A stretch of DNA of 64,000 nucleotides from Rhodoferax sp. (GTDB lineage: Bacteria; Pseudomonadota; Gammaproteobacteria; Burkholderiales; Burkholderiaceae_C): positions 1-64,000 of the forward strand of contig NZ_JAAFHA010000004.1 of NCBI RefSeq assembly GCF_010365055.1. Reading direction: 5' to 3'. Below, in pieces: positions 17,989 to 26,882 of this stretch (positions are counted from its first letter, which is position 1; the number at the start of each line of letters is the position of its first letter). A model generated the notes under the pieces. The model saw only the letters and a list, made by a program, of their open reading frames with translations, made no database searches and had not been told where the DNA came from. Position numbers and translations under genes: made by a program.

Positions 17989-19266
17989 ATGGCTGATCCG
18001 TTTCCCTCTCTTTCCCCTTCATTGGTGTTCACCCTTGTCTTTGCGCTGGCGTTGCTCGCCGGTCTGGTGCTGAACTTCTGGCTCAGCTCGCGGCAGATCC
18101 GGCATGTGGCACAACACCGCGGACAAGTGCCGCCGGCCTTCGCCCAGACCATCACGCTGGCAGCGCACCAGAAGGCAGCCGACTACACCATCACGAAAGC
18201 ACGTTTTGGGCTGCTGGAGCTGACGCTCGGCGCTGCTGTTCTTTTGGGGTGGACCTTGCTGGGTGGGCTGACAAGCCTCAACCAAGCACTGCTCGGTTGG
18301 CTGGGCGGCGGCATGGGGCAGCAAATTGCGCTGCTCGCGGCGTTTGTGCTGATCAGCGGCCTGATCGATTTGCCGGTGACACTGTACCAGACCTTCGTGA
18401 TCGAGGAGCGCTTCGGCTTCAACAAGATGACGCCCAAGCTCTGGCTGCTGGATTTACTCAAATCAAGTCTGATCGGTGCCGTCGTGGGCCTGCCGATTGC
18501 CGCATTGATTTTATGGATGATGGGTGCGACGGGCAGTTGGTGGTGGCTGTGGGCCTGGGGCGTGTGGATGGGTTTCAATTTGCTCCTGCTTTTGATCTAC
18601 CCGAGCTTCATTGCGCCGCTGTTCAACAAGTTTGCGCCGCTGGAGGATGAGGCCCTGAAGGCCCGCGTGACGGCGCTGATGAAACGTTGCGGCTTTGCTG
18701 CCAAGGGCTTGTTCGTGATGGATGGCTCCAAACGCAGCGCCCACGCCAATGCCTACTTCACCGGCTTTGGCGCCTCCAAGCGGGTGGTGTTTTATGACAC
18801 CTTGTTGGCCAAACTATCCGCCAGTGAAGTGGACGCCGTGCTGGCACACGAGCTCGGTCACTTCAAGCACAAACACATCCTCAAGCGCATCGTGTCCATG
18901 TTTGCCCTTAGCCTGGTGGGCTTTGCCCTGCTGGGCTGGCTGGCAACGCAGGCCTGGTTTTATGCCGGGCTGGGGGTGCAGCCCAACCTGGGTGCGCCCA
19001 ATGACGCACTGGCGCTGTTGTTGTTCATGCTGGCGTTGCCAGTGTTCAGCTTCTTCATCGCGCCTGTCTTGGCCCATTTCTCGCGCCAGCATGAGTTTGA
19101 GGCCGATTCCTATGCCGTGGCTCAAACCAGTGGCCCGGACCTCGCCACGGCTCTGCTCAAGCTGTATGAGGACAACGCCTCGACGCTGACACCGGATCCG
19201 CTGTATGTGAAGTTCCACTACTCGCATCCACCGGCGTCGGAGCGTCTGGCGCGGATGACAAGCTGA
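17989..19266 (+). CDS. M48 family zinc metalloprotease (Ste24/CAAX-type)
   Basis: 425 residues from ATG 17989, with about seven membrane helices. The zinc site HELGH lies in the C-terminal half, followed by EFEADSYA holding the third ligand Glu. It resembles Ste24 rather than HtpX in length and in the [15 protein letters not shown] and [14 protein letters not shown] segments. Ste24-type proteases cut membrane proteins or peptides in a chamber in the inner membrane; the bacterial substrate is unknown. It is the first gene of a plus-strand run with phhB and rsgA and diverges from orn. Confidence 0.93.
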   Translation: MADPFPSLSPSLVFTLVFALALLAGLVLNFWLSSRQIRHVAQHRGQVPPAFAQTITLAAHQKAADYTITKARFGLLELTLGAAVLLGWTLLGGLTSLNQALLGWLGGGMGQQIALLAAFVLISGLIDLPVTLYQTFVIEERFGFNKMTPKLWLLDLLKSSLIGAVVGLPIAALILWMMGATGSWWWLWAWGVWMGFNLLLLLIYPSFIAPLFNKFAPLEDEALKARVTALMKRCGFAAKGLFVMDGSKRSAHANAYFTGFGASKRVVFYDTLLAKLSASEVDAVLAHELGHFKHKHILKRIVSMFALSLVGFALLGWLATQAWFYAGLGVQPNLGAPNDALALLLFMLALPVFSFFIAPVLAHFSRQHEFEADSYAVAQTSGPDLATALLKLYEDNASTLTPDPLYVKFHYSHPPASERLARMTS

Positions 19267-19287
19267 ACACAGCGACCGAATGACGCC

Positions 19288-19623
19288 ATGAACACTATTC
19301 ATAAGACAAATGAGGCTCTAGCCCCCGTCAGAAATGCGTTTAATGCTACACAAATAGTAGCAAATCTGGCCAAACTGGAAGGCTGGCGGCTGACTGGCGA
19401 TGGTGCCGCAGTGGCCATTGAAAAGACCTTCACCTTTGCGAATTACCACGAGACCATTGCCTTCGTGAATGCGCTGGCCTTCATCGCACACAGGCAAGAT
19501 CACCACCCCGACTTGTCGGTGCATTTCAAGCACTGCGTGGTGCGCTTCAGCACCCATGACGTGGGCGGTCTCTCGATGGCCGATTTTGACTGCGCGGCGC
19601 GGGTTGACGCGTTGTTGGCATGA
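19288..19623 (+). CDS. phhB: Pterin-4a-carbinolamine dehydratase, with a repeat-encoded N-terminus
   Basis: 111 residues. DHHPDLSVHF at 71-80 and THDVGGLSMADF at 89-100 are the active-site and fold signatures of pterin carbinolamine dehydratase, which recycles the pterin cofactor of aromatic amino-acid hydroxylases; EGWRLTGDGAA opens the conserved core. Residues 9-25 are encoded by an in-frame copy of the dispersed element (19312-19361), so most of the N-terminal segment before the core comes from the repeat. The gene lies 21 bp after the Ste24-like gene and 25 bp before rsgA. No phenylalanine hydroxylase gene is nearby. Confidence 0.92.
   Translation: MNTIHKTNEALAPVRNAFNATQIVANLAKLEGWRLTGDGAAVAIEKTFTFANYHETIAFVNALAFIAHRQDHHPDLSVHFKHCVVRFSTHDVGGLSMADFDCAARVDALLA
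19312..19361 (-). repeat. Dispersed 48-bp element, copy C, inside phhB
   Basis: Reverse copy: GAGGCTCTAGCCCCCGT at one end and a GCTAC-loop-GTAGC hairpin at the other. It is read through in frame as residues 9-25 of phhB, starting EALAPV. The consensus stop codon is replaced by AAT. Confidence 0.85.
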
Positions 19624-19648
19624 CGGCCACGCACCAAGGACACGCTTG

Positions 19649-20569
19649 ATGGAACGGGCCACCCTCGACCGCGGCCTGATCGTCGCCAACTATGGTCGCC
19701 ACTTTCTGGTGGAGACGCCGGAAGGAAAGCGACTGATTTGCCATTCGCGCGGCAAGAAAAGCCAGGGGCTGGTGGGTGATCGCGTCCTGTGGCAGGCCTC
19801 GCAGGACGAAGGCACGATTGAAAAGATCGAAGAACGCCGCAATGTCTTTTACCGTCAGGATGAAATTCGCACCAAGTCATTTGCGGCCAATCTGGACCAG
19901 ATCCTGATCCTGATCGCGGCAGAGCCCGAGTTCTCCAGCAGTCAGATCTCGCGTGCCCTGATCGCGGCGGAGGCGGAGCACATCACGCCCATCATTGCCC
20001 TCAACAAAAGTGATCTGGTCGAGCCCTTCGCGCGCGCCTGGGCGTGGCTGCGGCCGTATCGGCGCATGCATTACGGTGTGCTGCCGCTGTCGCTCAAACA
20101 ATCGGGTGATGTCGATCACGCGGAACTGTTCAAGCTGCTGCACGGTAAAACAACGCTGGTGCTGGGACCGTCGGGCGCGGGCAAAAGCACCTTGATCAAC
20201 CTGCTGGCACCGGGCGCACTGGCGCAGACGGGCGAGATTTCGCAGGCCCTGAACTCGGGCAAACACACCACCACCAGCACCACTTGGTACTGGGTCGACG
20301 CGGACAAGACCACGGCTTTGATTGATTCACCGGGCTTCCAGGAGTTTGGCTTGAACCACATCGACCCGGCGCAATTGGCCGCTTATATGCCGGACTTCAA
20401 ACCCCATGTGGCCAACTGCAAGTTCTACAACTGCAGCCACCTGCATGAACCCGGTTGCGGCGTGATGGCCGCCGTCAAACCCGACGGTAGCCTTGACGGC
20501 ATCAGCGCGAACCGCTACAAGATCTACAGCGACTTGTATGCGGAGTTAAGCCAGCGCCGCAAGTACTGA
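19649..20569 (+). CDS. rsgA: Ribosome small-subunit-dependent GTPase A
   Basis: 306 residues from ATG 19649, preceded by AAGGA. The circularly permuted GTPase order is clear: G4 NKSD (119-122), then G1 GPSGAGKST (173-181), then G3 DSPG (226-229). An OB-fold precedes it and a zinc finger follows with Cys257, Cys262, His264 and Cys270. RsgA checks the decoding centre during late 30S assembly and releases RbfA. Its 3' end overlaps hisC on the other strand by 24 bp. Confidence 0.97.
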   Translation: MERATLDRGLIVANYGRHFLVETPEGKRLICHSRGKKSQGLVGDRVLWQASQDEGTIEKIEERRNVFYRQDEIRTKSFAANLDQILILIAAEPEFSSSQISRALIAAEAEHITPIIALNKSDLVEPFARAWAWLRPYRRMHYGVLPLSLKQSGDVDHAELFKLLHGKTTLVLGPSGAGKSTLINLLAPGALAQTGEISQALNSGKHTTTSTTWYWVDADKTTALIDSPGFQEFGLNHIDPAQLAAYMPDFKPHVANCKFYNCSHLHEPGCGVMAAVKPDGSLDGISANRYKIYSDLYAELSQRRKY

Positions 20570-21646
20570 GGCCAGCGCCTGCACCAAAGCATCGCATTGC
20601 GCGGGCGTGCCGACGCTGATCCGCAAGTACTGCTCGATGCGGGGCAGTTTAAAATGCCGCACCAGCACACCGCGTGCGCGCAGGCCAGCCGCGATCGCCG
20701 CCGCATCCTGCGTGGGATGCCGTGCAAACACAAAATTGGCCTGGGACGGCAGCACCTGCAGGCCAAAATCTTCCAACGCCAGCACCAGCCCTTCGCGGCT
20801 GCTCATGACGGCGCGGCGCGTCTGCTCGAACCAGGCCTGATCCTCAAAGGCCGCCACCCCGCCGGCAATGGCCAATCGGTCCAGCGGATAGGAATTGAAG
20901 CTGTTCTTGACACGCTCCAGCGCCTCGATCAGGTGCGCCTGGCCGCAGGCAAAGCCAATGCGTAGACCGGCGAGCGAGCGTGACTTGGACAAGGTGTGAA
21001 CCACCAGCAGATTTGGATACTGAGCAATCAAGCCCATCGCGCTGTCGCCGCCGAAGTCCACATAGGCTTCATCGACCAGCACCACGCGCCGCGGGTGCAG
21101 ACGCAGCAGTTGCTCCACCTGCTGCAGCGCCAGGCCGACACCGGTGGGGGCATTGGGGTTGGCAATGACGACGCCCGCAATCGCAGTGCCGTCGGCACGG
21201 GCGTAAGCCGCGACGTCAAGGCACAGGGATTCGGTCAAAGGCACAGTTTCAACCGGGATGCCGTAGAGCCGGCAATACACCTGGTAAAAGCTGTAGCTGA
21301 TGTCGGGCATCAAGAGCGGGCAACCGTGCTGAAAAAAGGCAAAAAAGCCATGGGCCAGCACCTCATCGGAGCCATTGCCCAGGAACACTTGCTGTGGCTC
21401 CAATCCGTGATGGGCTGCGATGGTTTGGCGCAATGCCGTCGCTTCAGGATCGGGATAGAGCTGCAAACCCTGCTGTGCCGCCAGCTGGATCGCGGCCAGC
21501 ACACGGGGTGACGGCGGGTAGGGGTTCTCATTGGTATTGAGCTTGACCAAGCCGTCGATCTTGGGCTGCTCCCCCGGTACGTAGGGCACGAGGCGACGCA
21601 CGACCGGGCTGTAAAACGAGGCATTCAGGTCAGAATTTTGCTTCAA
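20546..21646 (-). CDS. hisC: Histidinol-phosphate aminotransferase
   Basis: 366 residues, a class I/II PLP aminotransferase with [15 protein letters not shown] near the N-terminus, NPNAPTG in the middle and [14 protein letters not shown] containing the PLP lysine. It converts imidazole-acetol phosphate to histidinol phosphate. The N-terminus marks it as the HisC2 type, which in betaproteobacteria often stands outside the main his operon. The only plausible start is TTG at 21644-21646, which lies inside a dispersed-element copy, with no good ribosome site. The repeat may have displaced an older start. It follows the CobD-like gene by 56 bp. Confidence 0.93.
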   Translation of the reverse strand: MKQNSDLNASFYSPVVRRLVPYVPGEQPKIDGLVKLNTNENPYPPSPRVLAAIQLAAQQGLQLYPDPEATALRQTIAAHHGLEPQQVFLGNGSDEVLAHGFFAFFQHGCPLLMPDISYSFYQVYCRLYGIPVETVPLTESLCLDVAAYARADGTAIAGVVIANPNAPTGVGLALQQVEQLLRLHPRRVVLVDEAYVDFGGDSAMGLIAQYPNLLVVHTLSKSRSLAGLRIGFACGQAHLIEALERVKNSFNSYPLDRLAIAGGVAAFEDQAWFEQTRRAVMSSREGLVLALEDFGLQVLPSQANFVFARHPTQDAAAIAAGLRARGVLVRHFKLPRIEQYLRISVGTPAQCDALVQALASVLAALA

Positions 21647-21688
21647 TTTGAATAGCTGCTCACGCAGTAGGAACGGGGGCTAGAGGCC
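21640..21688 (+). repeat. Dispersed 48-bp element, copy D, between the CobD-like gene and hisC
   Basis: Forward copy with GCTTC-loop-ATAGC and ACGGGGGCTAGAGGCC. It fills most of the 56-bp gap and contains the TTG start of hisC. The frame used by the coding copies has TGA here, so hisC uses another frame. Confidence 0.9.
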
Positions 21689-21702
21689 AATTTTGTATAA
21701 AA

Positions 21703-22689
21703 CTAGCCCAACAGCCGGGCCAGCGTCAACAGGGCCAGCAGAAACATCCACATCACCACGGCGCGCCACACCAGGCCGACAATGGTGACCAGGTGTGCCA
21801 TCTCAGGGGTCTGGCCCGGCCTGACTTCTCGGCGCCGGTCAACCGCTCTTGGCGGCAACGCGGGTGCGCCATGGGCCGCGACCGAAGTCACCGGGGCGGC
21901 GACACCCAAGCGGATGTTCACCGCGCCCGCTGTGGCCGCCAGGACGATGCCGTCGTTGTCCCCGGCAAAGCGCGGCTCGTAATTGCGCCAGCCATCAATG
22001 GCATCTTCAAAACTGCCCACTACCGCAAAGCTGATGGCGGTCATGCGGGCCGGCAGCCAGTCAATCGCTGTCCACATGATCGTTGCGGTCTGCTGCAACG
22101 CATCACTGACTGGCTGATGATTTGCTTTGCTCTTGTGTTGCCAGTAGCGTGCGACAAATTCACTTAGCCGGTACAGCACAGCACCGGTCGGGCCAAAGCC
22201 AAATGCCGCCAGCACCGAAAACCAGGCCAGCACACCGAACACGTGGCGATGGGCCGACAGCACCGAATGCTCAATGACGTGCCGCACAATCTCGCTGCGC
22301 GGCAACTCGCTGGCATCCATCTGTTTCCAACTGGCCAGCAACTCGCGAGCGCGGACTTCATCACCGTCGGCCAAAGCATCGCGAATCTCGGTGAAATGGA
22401 AGCTGAACTGCCGAAAGCCCAAACAGGCATACAGTACGGCCGCACTCCAGATCACCCCCACCGGCCAGCCCAAGAACGTAATCAGCAACCAGTAGACAAG
22501 CAATGCCGCCACGGAGGGGCCACCAACCGCAAAACCCCAGGCCAGCCAGCCATGAAAGGGCTTGCCAGCGTCAAAATTGCGGGTGCTCCAACGCACCCAA
22601 GCCCGCAGCCCGGCATGGATCGGGTTACCTTTGCTCAAGGGGCGGGCCTGCTCAAGCAGCAGGGCAAAAAGCACTGAGATAAAACTCAT
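21703..22689 (-). CDS. CobD/CbiB-like membrane protein
   Basis: 328 residues from ATG at 22687-22689. Hydrophobic segments lie near the N-terminus (FISVLFALLLEQ), around residues 50-95, near 160-185 and at the extreme C-terminus. The layout and the FRQFSFHFTEIRDALADGDEVRARELL segment resemble the CobD/CbiB (adenosylcobinamide-phosphate synthase) family, but no other cobalamin gene is nearby. In betaproteobacteria such solitary members are annotated only by family, so a B12 role should not be assumed. It starts 25 bp after the Nudix gene. Confidence 0.7.
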   Translation of the reverse strand: MSFISVLFALLLEQARPLSKGNPIHAGLRAWVRWSTRNFDAGKPFHGWLAWGFAVGGPSVAALLVYWLLITFLGWPVGVIWSAAVLYACLGFRQFSFHFTEIRDALADGDEVRARELLASWKQMDASELPRSEIVRHVIEHSVLSAHRHVFGVLAWFSVLAAFGFGPTGAVLYRLSEFVARYWQHKSKANHQPVSDALQQTATIMWTAIDWLPARMTAISFAVVGSFEDAIDGWRNYEPRFAGDNDGIVLAATAGAVNIRLGVAAPVTSVAAHGAPALPPRAVDRRREVRPGQTPEMAHLVTIVGLVWRAVVMWMFLLALLTLARLLG

Positions 22690-22714
22690 GGCTTTATCAT
22701 AACGGCACAAGGCA

Positions 22715-23416
22715 TCAGGCCGACAGCAGACGATAGAAGTTGCGCAGCATGCCCGCCGTGGCGCCCCAAATGAAGCGCTGGCGCAACTGATCCTGATAAG
22801 GCATGGAGAACCATTCGCGCCGGGCGCCCTGCCACTCCATCGCGTGGCGTTGATGATGGGCGGGGTTCATCAGATATTCCAGTGGCACCTCAAAGACATC
22901 GGCCACCTCATAGGCATTGGGGGTCAGCGTGAAGCCGGGCTGCACCAGCGCCACCACCGGCGTGATGATGAATGCCGACCCGGTCACGTACTGCGGCAGC
23001 GCACCCAGCACCTGCACATACGCCGAATCCAGTCCGACTTCTTCCTGGGCTTCGCGCAAGGCGGTGGCCGCAGCATCGGCATCGTCGTCGTCTGCCTTGC
23101 CGCCGGGAAAAGCAATTTGCCCCGAATGGTTGGACAGATGCAAGGTGCGCTCAGTGAGCAAGATCGTCGGGTGCTCGCGCAACACGATGGGCACAAGCAC
23201 CGCGGCATGCCTGGGTGCGCGCTGCGAAAAGCGGGGCTCCGCGATGACCTCGGGCTGCCAGACCGGGGGTGAAATAAATCTTGCCTGCAACGCCGCAGCC
23301 TGTAAGGCGGCCAGTGGCACTGGCGGCAGATGGGTGTCCACGCCGATCACTGGAATCTGACGCGGATCAAATTGCGGCACGCTGGACAGCGCGCTGTTGG
23401 GCAAGTCGATGGTCAT
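22715..23416 (-). CDS. Nudix hydrolase, coenzyme A diphosphatase type
   Basis: 233 residues. The Nudix box runs GGKADDDDADAA through REAQEEVGLD, and the preceding LLTERTLHLSNHSGQIAFPG is the NudL-type CoA diphosphatase motif (LLTxRxxxLxxHxGxxxFPGG). The enzyme splits CoA and derivatives to phosphopantetheine and 3',5'-ADP using Mg or Mn. It starts just downstream of the rplS terminator and is closely followed by the CobD-like gene and hisC. Confidence 0.9.
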   Translation of the reverse strand: MTIDLPNSALSSVPQFDPRQIPVIGVDTHLPPVPLAALQAAALQARFISPPVWQPEVIAEPRFSQRAPRHAAVLVPIVLREHPTILLTERTLHLSNHSGQIAFPGGKADDDDADAAATALREAQEEVGLDSAYVQVLGALPQYVTGSAFIITPVVALVQPGFTLTPNAYEVADVFEVPLEYLMNPAHHQRHAMEWQGARREWFSMPYQDQLRQRFIWGATAGMLRNFYRLLSA

Positions 23417-23441
23417 GAGAAATCAGCACCTGAAAAAGACA

Positions 23442-23480
23442 ACAAAAAAGCCGCCCCAAACATCCGCTGGGACGGCTTCT
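23442..23480 (-). terminator. Rho-independent terminator after rplS
   Basis: On the minus strand AAGCCGTCCC pairs with GGGGCGGCTT (one mismatch) and a run of T follows. It separates the ribosomal operon from the Nudix gene. Confidence 0.9.
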
Positions 23481-23497
23481 TTGAAAGACAACCCGCT

Positions 23498-23878
23498 TTA
23501 GACAGCGGCCGTCTTGATTTTCCGGGCTGGCAGTTTTTCTTTGATACGTGCAGACTTGCCGCTGCGATCACGCAAGTAATACAGTTTGGCGCGACGCACA
23601 TCGCCACGACGCTTGACTTCGATAGCAGCGATCAGCGGACTGTAGGTCTGGAACGTGCGCTCGACACCTTCGCCGCTGGAAATTTTGCGCACCGTGAAGG
23701 CGCTGTTAAGGCCACGATTACGTTTTGCAATCACGACGCCTTCATAGGCCTGCACACGTTTGCGCGCACCTTCAACCACGTTGACGCTCACCACAACGGT
23801 GTCGCCTGGGGCAAAGACGGGGATTATTTTTCCGAGACGAGCAATTTCTTCCTGCTCAAGGGTTTCAATCAGATTCAT
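23498..23878 (-). CDS. rplS: Ribosomal protein L19
   Basis: 126 residues from ATG at 23876-23878, with GAGGA upstream; the frame extends to 23923 but the L19 start is clear ([15 protein letters not shown]). Conserved blocks [30 protein letters not shown] and [24 protein letters not shown] are present. L19 sits at the 30S-50S interface. It is the last gene of rpsP-rimM-trmD-rplS, set off from trmD by 169 bp. Confidence 0.98.
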   Translation of the reverse strand: MNLIETLEQEEIARLGKIIPVFAPGDTVVVSVNVVEGARKRVQAYEGVVIAKRNRGLNSAFTVRKISSGEGVERTFQTYSPLIAAIEVKRRGDVRRAKLYYLRDRSGKSARIKEKLPARKIKTAAV

Positions 23879-24047
23879 GATGTCCTCAAATGATCTTGGA
23901 TGCGCCAGTGTCGGGATTGACACAAGAAGCCAACTGCACGCAGCAGTCGAACGGCCAGCCAGAGGATCGGTAAGCCCGCCATTATAGCCAGATCAAGAAC
24001 GGTCTTTAAGGACGATTGACCTCTTTGGCAAGAGCTGCGAGGCGCAC

Positions 24048-24794
24048 TTAGTGTGGGGTGGCAAGAAAAGCTTCGTCGGCGCCACTCAGACGCCCTTCGC
24101 GACGCGCCTGGTCGATCAACTCGGGGCGCAGACGCAAGGTCAGCGCCAGCCGCTGTTCGCGCCGCCAGCGCTCAATCTGGACATGGTGACCTGACAACAA
24201 CACCTCCGGCACCGACCGACCCGCCCACTGCTCCGGCCGAGTGTAGTGCGGGCAATCGAGCAGGCCATCCAGGACGGGGTTAAAACTATCCTGTTGGTGG
24301 CTGTCCGACGCATTCAAGACACCGGGTTGCAAACGCGCCACGGCGTCGAGCAGGGCCATGGCCGCAATTTCGCCACCCGACAGCACGAAGTCACCCAGAC
24401 TGATCTGCTCGGTGACATAGGCGTCGACAAAGCGTTGGTCCAGGCCCTCGTAGCGGCCACAAATCAGAATCGCGCCTTGGCTGTCAGACCAACGTTGAAC
24501 CATCGCATGGTTGAGCGGCTGGCCCGCCGGCGAAAAAAGCAGCACCGGCGCGACGTCAGTTCGTTGCGACTGAATGTTTGTCAGGCTTTGAGTCAGGGGC
24601 TCGGCCATCATGACCATGCCGGGACCACCGCCAAACGGGCGATCATCGACCCGCCGGTAATTGCCGGCCGCAAAATCTCGCGGGTTCGTCAATTGGACAT
24701 CGACCAGGCCCGACTCAAAGGCGCGGCGCGTGATGCCACTGGACAGAAAAGGGGCGAATAGCTCTGGAAACAGCGTGACGATGTCAAAACGCAT
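24048..24794 (-). CDS. trmD: tRNA (guanine-N1-)-methyltransferase
   Basis: 248 residues beginning MRFDIVTLFPELF. The trefoil-knot SAM-binding parts are visible (PFGGGPGMVM near residues 53-62, CGRYEGLDQRF, and SLGDFVLSGGEIAAM). TrmD makes m1G37 in tRNAs that read C or G first, preventing +1 frameshifts. It starts 9 bp after rimM. Confidence 0.98.
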   Translation of the reverse strand: MRFDIVTLFPELFAPFLSSGITRRAFESGLVDVQLTNPRDFAAGNYRRVDDRPFGGGPGMVMMAEPLTQSLTNIQSQRTDVAPVLLFSPAGQPLNHAMVQRWSDSQGAILICGRYEGLDQRFVDAYVTEQISLGDFVLSGGEIAAMALLDAVARLQPGVLNASDSHQQDSFNPVLDGLLDCPHYTRPEQWAGRSVPEVLLSGHHVQIERWRREQRLALTLRLRPELIDQARREGRLSGADEAFLATPH

Positions 24795-24803
24795 GGGGAA
24801 CGC

Positions 24804-25370
24804 TTAGAAGTCCGCTTGCCAATCCACCAGTATGCGACGACCGGGCAAATCGACCTCGTCGATATAGACCGACACAAAGGGAATCATCCGCTCCTGCGGT
24901 TTGCCGTCTTGCGCATACGCCAGCACCAGCACGGTCTGCGCCCCGGTTGAGAGCAATTCTCTCACCGTGCCCAGTGCCACACCCTCGCGGTTGACCACGT
25001 CCAGTCCAATCAGGTCAACCCAGTAATACTCGTCCTTTTCAGCGCTTGGAAAACTCGAACGGGCTACGAAAATACGCGCGCCACGCAAGGCTTCGGCGGC
25101 CGTGCGGTCGTCCACCTCGTGGGCTGACGCGACGACGGTGTCTGAATGCACCTTGGCCTCCTTGATCGCCAGTTGGGCGACGCCGGTAAAGGTCTTTGCG
25201 CCTTTTTCGGCTGGCAATAGAAACCAGTGCTTGGAAGAAAAAAGCGCCTCGGGATCGGCGCTGTAAGGCAGGACTTTGAACCAGCCTTTGATGCCCCAGG
25301 CATCCGCGATGCGCCCAACTTCGATTGCATCCGCCGGCAATTCGGCGGCTTCAAGGCCAGGCAGCATCAC
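24804..25370 (-). CDS. rimM: 16S rRNA processing protein RimM
   Basis: 188 residues. EVGRIADAWGIKGWFKVLPYSAD opens the RimM N-terminal beta-barrel domain, and DEYYWVDLIGLDVVNREGVALGTV opens the PRC-barrel domain. RimM binds S19 during maturation of the 30S head. Two adjacent ATGs exist at the start. The 92 bp between it and rpsP hold a GC-rich repeat, an unusual interruption of this operon. Confidence 0.96.
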   Translation of the reverse strand: MMLPGLEAAELPADAIEVGRIADAWGIKGWFKVLPYSADPEALFSSKHWFLLPAEKGAKTFTGVAQLAIKEAKVHSDTVVASAHEVDDRTAAEALRGARIFVARSSFPSAEKDEYYWVDLIGLDVVNREGVALGTVRELLSTGAQTVLVLAYAQDGKPQERMIPFVSVYIDEVDLPGRRILVDWQADF

Positions 25371-25376
25371 AAATCA

Positions 25377-25456
25377 GGCGCCGCCGGGCCGCCCCAAGGC
25401 GACTGCAGCCCCTTGGGGGGCAGCGCAGCACGCGAAGCGGCAAGCGTGGGGGCCAT
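25377..25456. repeat. GC-rich intergenic repeat between rpsP and rimM
   Basis: The segment contains CCGCCCCAAGGCGACTGCAG, CCCCTTGGGGGGCAGCG and GCACGCGAAGCGGCAAGCGTGG blocks with strong self-pairing. I recall similar sequence as an interspersed repeat in Comamonadaceae, but there is only one copy in this window. It could form hairpins in the rpsP-rimM transcript and adjust the high S16 to low RimM ratio. Confidence 0.55.
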
Positions 25457-25462
25457 AAAACT

Positions 25463-25714
25463 TCAAGCCGCTTTTTTGGCCGCTTGATTGATCAGGCGTT
25501 CCACCGTGGGAGAGGCCTGAGCACCAACGCTGCGCCAGTAGGTCAAGCGGTCTTGTGCGATGCGGATGCTCTCTTCATTGGCAGTTGCAATCGGGTTGTA
25601 AAAACCCAGGCGTTCGATAAAACGGCCGTCACGACGGGTACGCTTGTCAGCGACGACAATATTGAAAAACGGGCGTGCTTTTGCACCGCCACGGGCGAGT
25701 CGGATGACGACCAT
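25463..25714 (-). CDS. rpsP: Ribosomal protein S16
   Basis: 83 residues: [25 protein letters not shown] is the S16 signature, followed by [13 protein letters not shown]. It is the first gene of rpsP-rimM-trmD-rplS. The promoter should lie in the 130 bp between this gene and the divergent GNAT gene. Confidence 0.98.
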   Translation of the reverse strand: MVVIRLARGGAKARPFFNIVVADKRTRRDGRFIERLGFYNPIATANEESIRIAQDRLTYWRSVGAQASPTVERLINQAAKKAA

Positions 25715-25847
25715 GATTTATCCTTTGGGAGACGGAGTTTGACATCCATCGTTTGATTCAGTATCTAATTCAGCGCTTGAGACACGCGACATAGCCACCC
25801 GGCCAGCGACACACTGAATAGCCGGACATTATAACGTTCCAATTCTT

Positions 25848-26372
25848 ATGACACTCATTCGCCCCAGCCAAATTGAAGACATCCCCGCCATCGCCGCCAT
25901 TTATGCCCACCATGTGCTGCACGGAACCGGCACCTTTGAGATTGACCCGCCCTCCCCCAACGACATGGCACAACGCCGCACTGACGTGCTGGCCAAGGGC
26001 CTGCCCTACTTGGTGGCGGCACGGGGCGAGCAGGTGTTGGGCTTTGCTTACTGCAGCTGGTTCAAACCACGCCCGGCCTATCGCTTCTCGGCCGAGGACT
26101 CGATCTACCTAGCTGAAGAAGCCATGGGGCAGGGCCTGGGGCGCGCGTTGCTGGCAGAACTGATGGCCCAGGCTGAAAAAGCTGGCGTGCGCAAAATGAT
26201 CGCAGTCATTGGCGACTCCGCCAACCAGGGGTCCGTCGGCGTGCACCGGTCAGCGGGGTTCTCCATGGTTGGCGTGCTCAAATCATGCGGTTGGAAATTC
26301 GATGATTGGCTGGATGTGGTCATGATGGACAAAGCCCTGGGTCTGGGCGACACCTGCGCCCCGCAACCATAA
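25848..26372 (+). CDS. GNAT N-acetyltransferase, phosphinothricin/methionine sulfone type
   Basis: 174 residues. It opens TLIRPSQIEDIPAIAAIYAHHV, has SIYLAEEAMGQGLGRALLAEL (acetyl-CoA binding QxxGxG) near 86-106, and a GVHRSAGFSMVGVLKSCGWKFDDWLDV tail. The pattern matches the Pat/Bar and MnaT/YncA family, which acetylates phosphinothricin, methionine sulfone or sulfoximine. In a soil or water bacterium it is more likely a general detoxifier than a true resistance gene. The ribosome site is weak. Confidence 0.88.
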   Translation: MTLIRPSQIEDIPAIAAIYAHHVLHGTGTFEIDPPSPNDMAQRRTDVLAKGLPYLVAARGEQVLGFAYCSWFKPRPAYRFSAEDSIYLAEEAMGQGLGRALLAELMAQAEKAGVRKMIAVIGDSANQGSVGVHRSAGFSMVGVLKSCGWKFDDWLDVVMMDKALGLGDTCAPQP

Positions 26373-26381
26373 TCCACCCAC

Positions 26382-26828
26382 ATGAAAAACAAGACTGTGG
26401 CCGCCTGGCTGGCCTTCATCGGCGGTCCCTTGGGCCTGCACCGCTTCTATTTGCATGGCAAGGGCGACTTGCTGGGCTGGTTGCTGCCGGTGCCCACGGC
26501 ACTGGGCCTGTACGGCCTGGAGCGTGTGCAGCAAAATGGCCTGGACGACCTCTGGAGTTGGATCTTGATCCCGTTGCTGGGTTTCACCATGGCCGGTTGC
26601 GCCTTGACCGCCATTGTTTATGGTTTGACGACGCCTGAGAAGTGGAACGCCCGGTTCAACCCGTCAGCATCCACGGATGCGGCACCCGGGCGCACCAACT
26701 GGTTCACCATTGGTGCTATCAGCCTGGCGCTGCTGGTGGGCACCACCGCGTTGATGAGCAGCTTGGCGTTCAGCTTTCAACGCTATTTCGAATACCAAAT
26801 CGAGGAGGCGCGCAAGATTTCCCAATGA
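26382..26828 (+). CDS. TM2-domain membrane protein
   Basis: 148 residues. AFIGGPLGLHRFYLHGKGDLLGW near residues 11-33 is the TM2-domain motif (GxxGxHRFYLG), followed by a second helix. A third and fourth hydrophobic segment (ILIPLLGFTMAGCALTAIVYGL and ISLALLVGTTALMSSLAFSF) give about four spans. The function of the family is unknown. It starts 9 bp after the GNAT gene. Confidence 0.8.
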   Translation: MKNKTVAAWLAFIGGPLGLHRFYLHGKGDLLGWLLPVPTALGLYGLERVQQNGLDDLWSWILIPLLGFTMAGCALTAIVYGLTTPEKWNARFNPSASTDAAPGRTNWFTIGAISLALLVGTTALMSSLAFSFQRYFEYQIEEARKISQ

Positions 26829-26882
26829 AATTGCGGGTCAACCGGCTTGAAAGGCTGGCGGATAACCCTTGTATTCGGGCTG

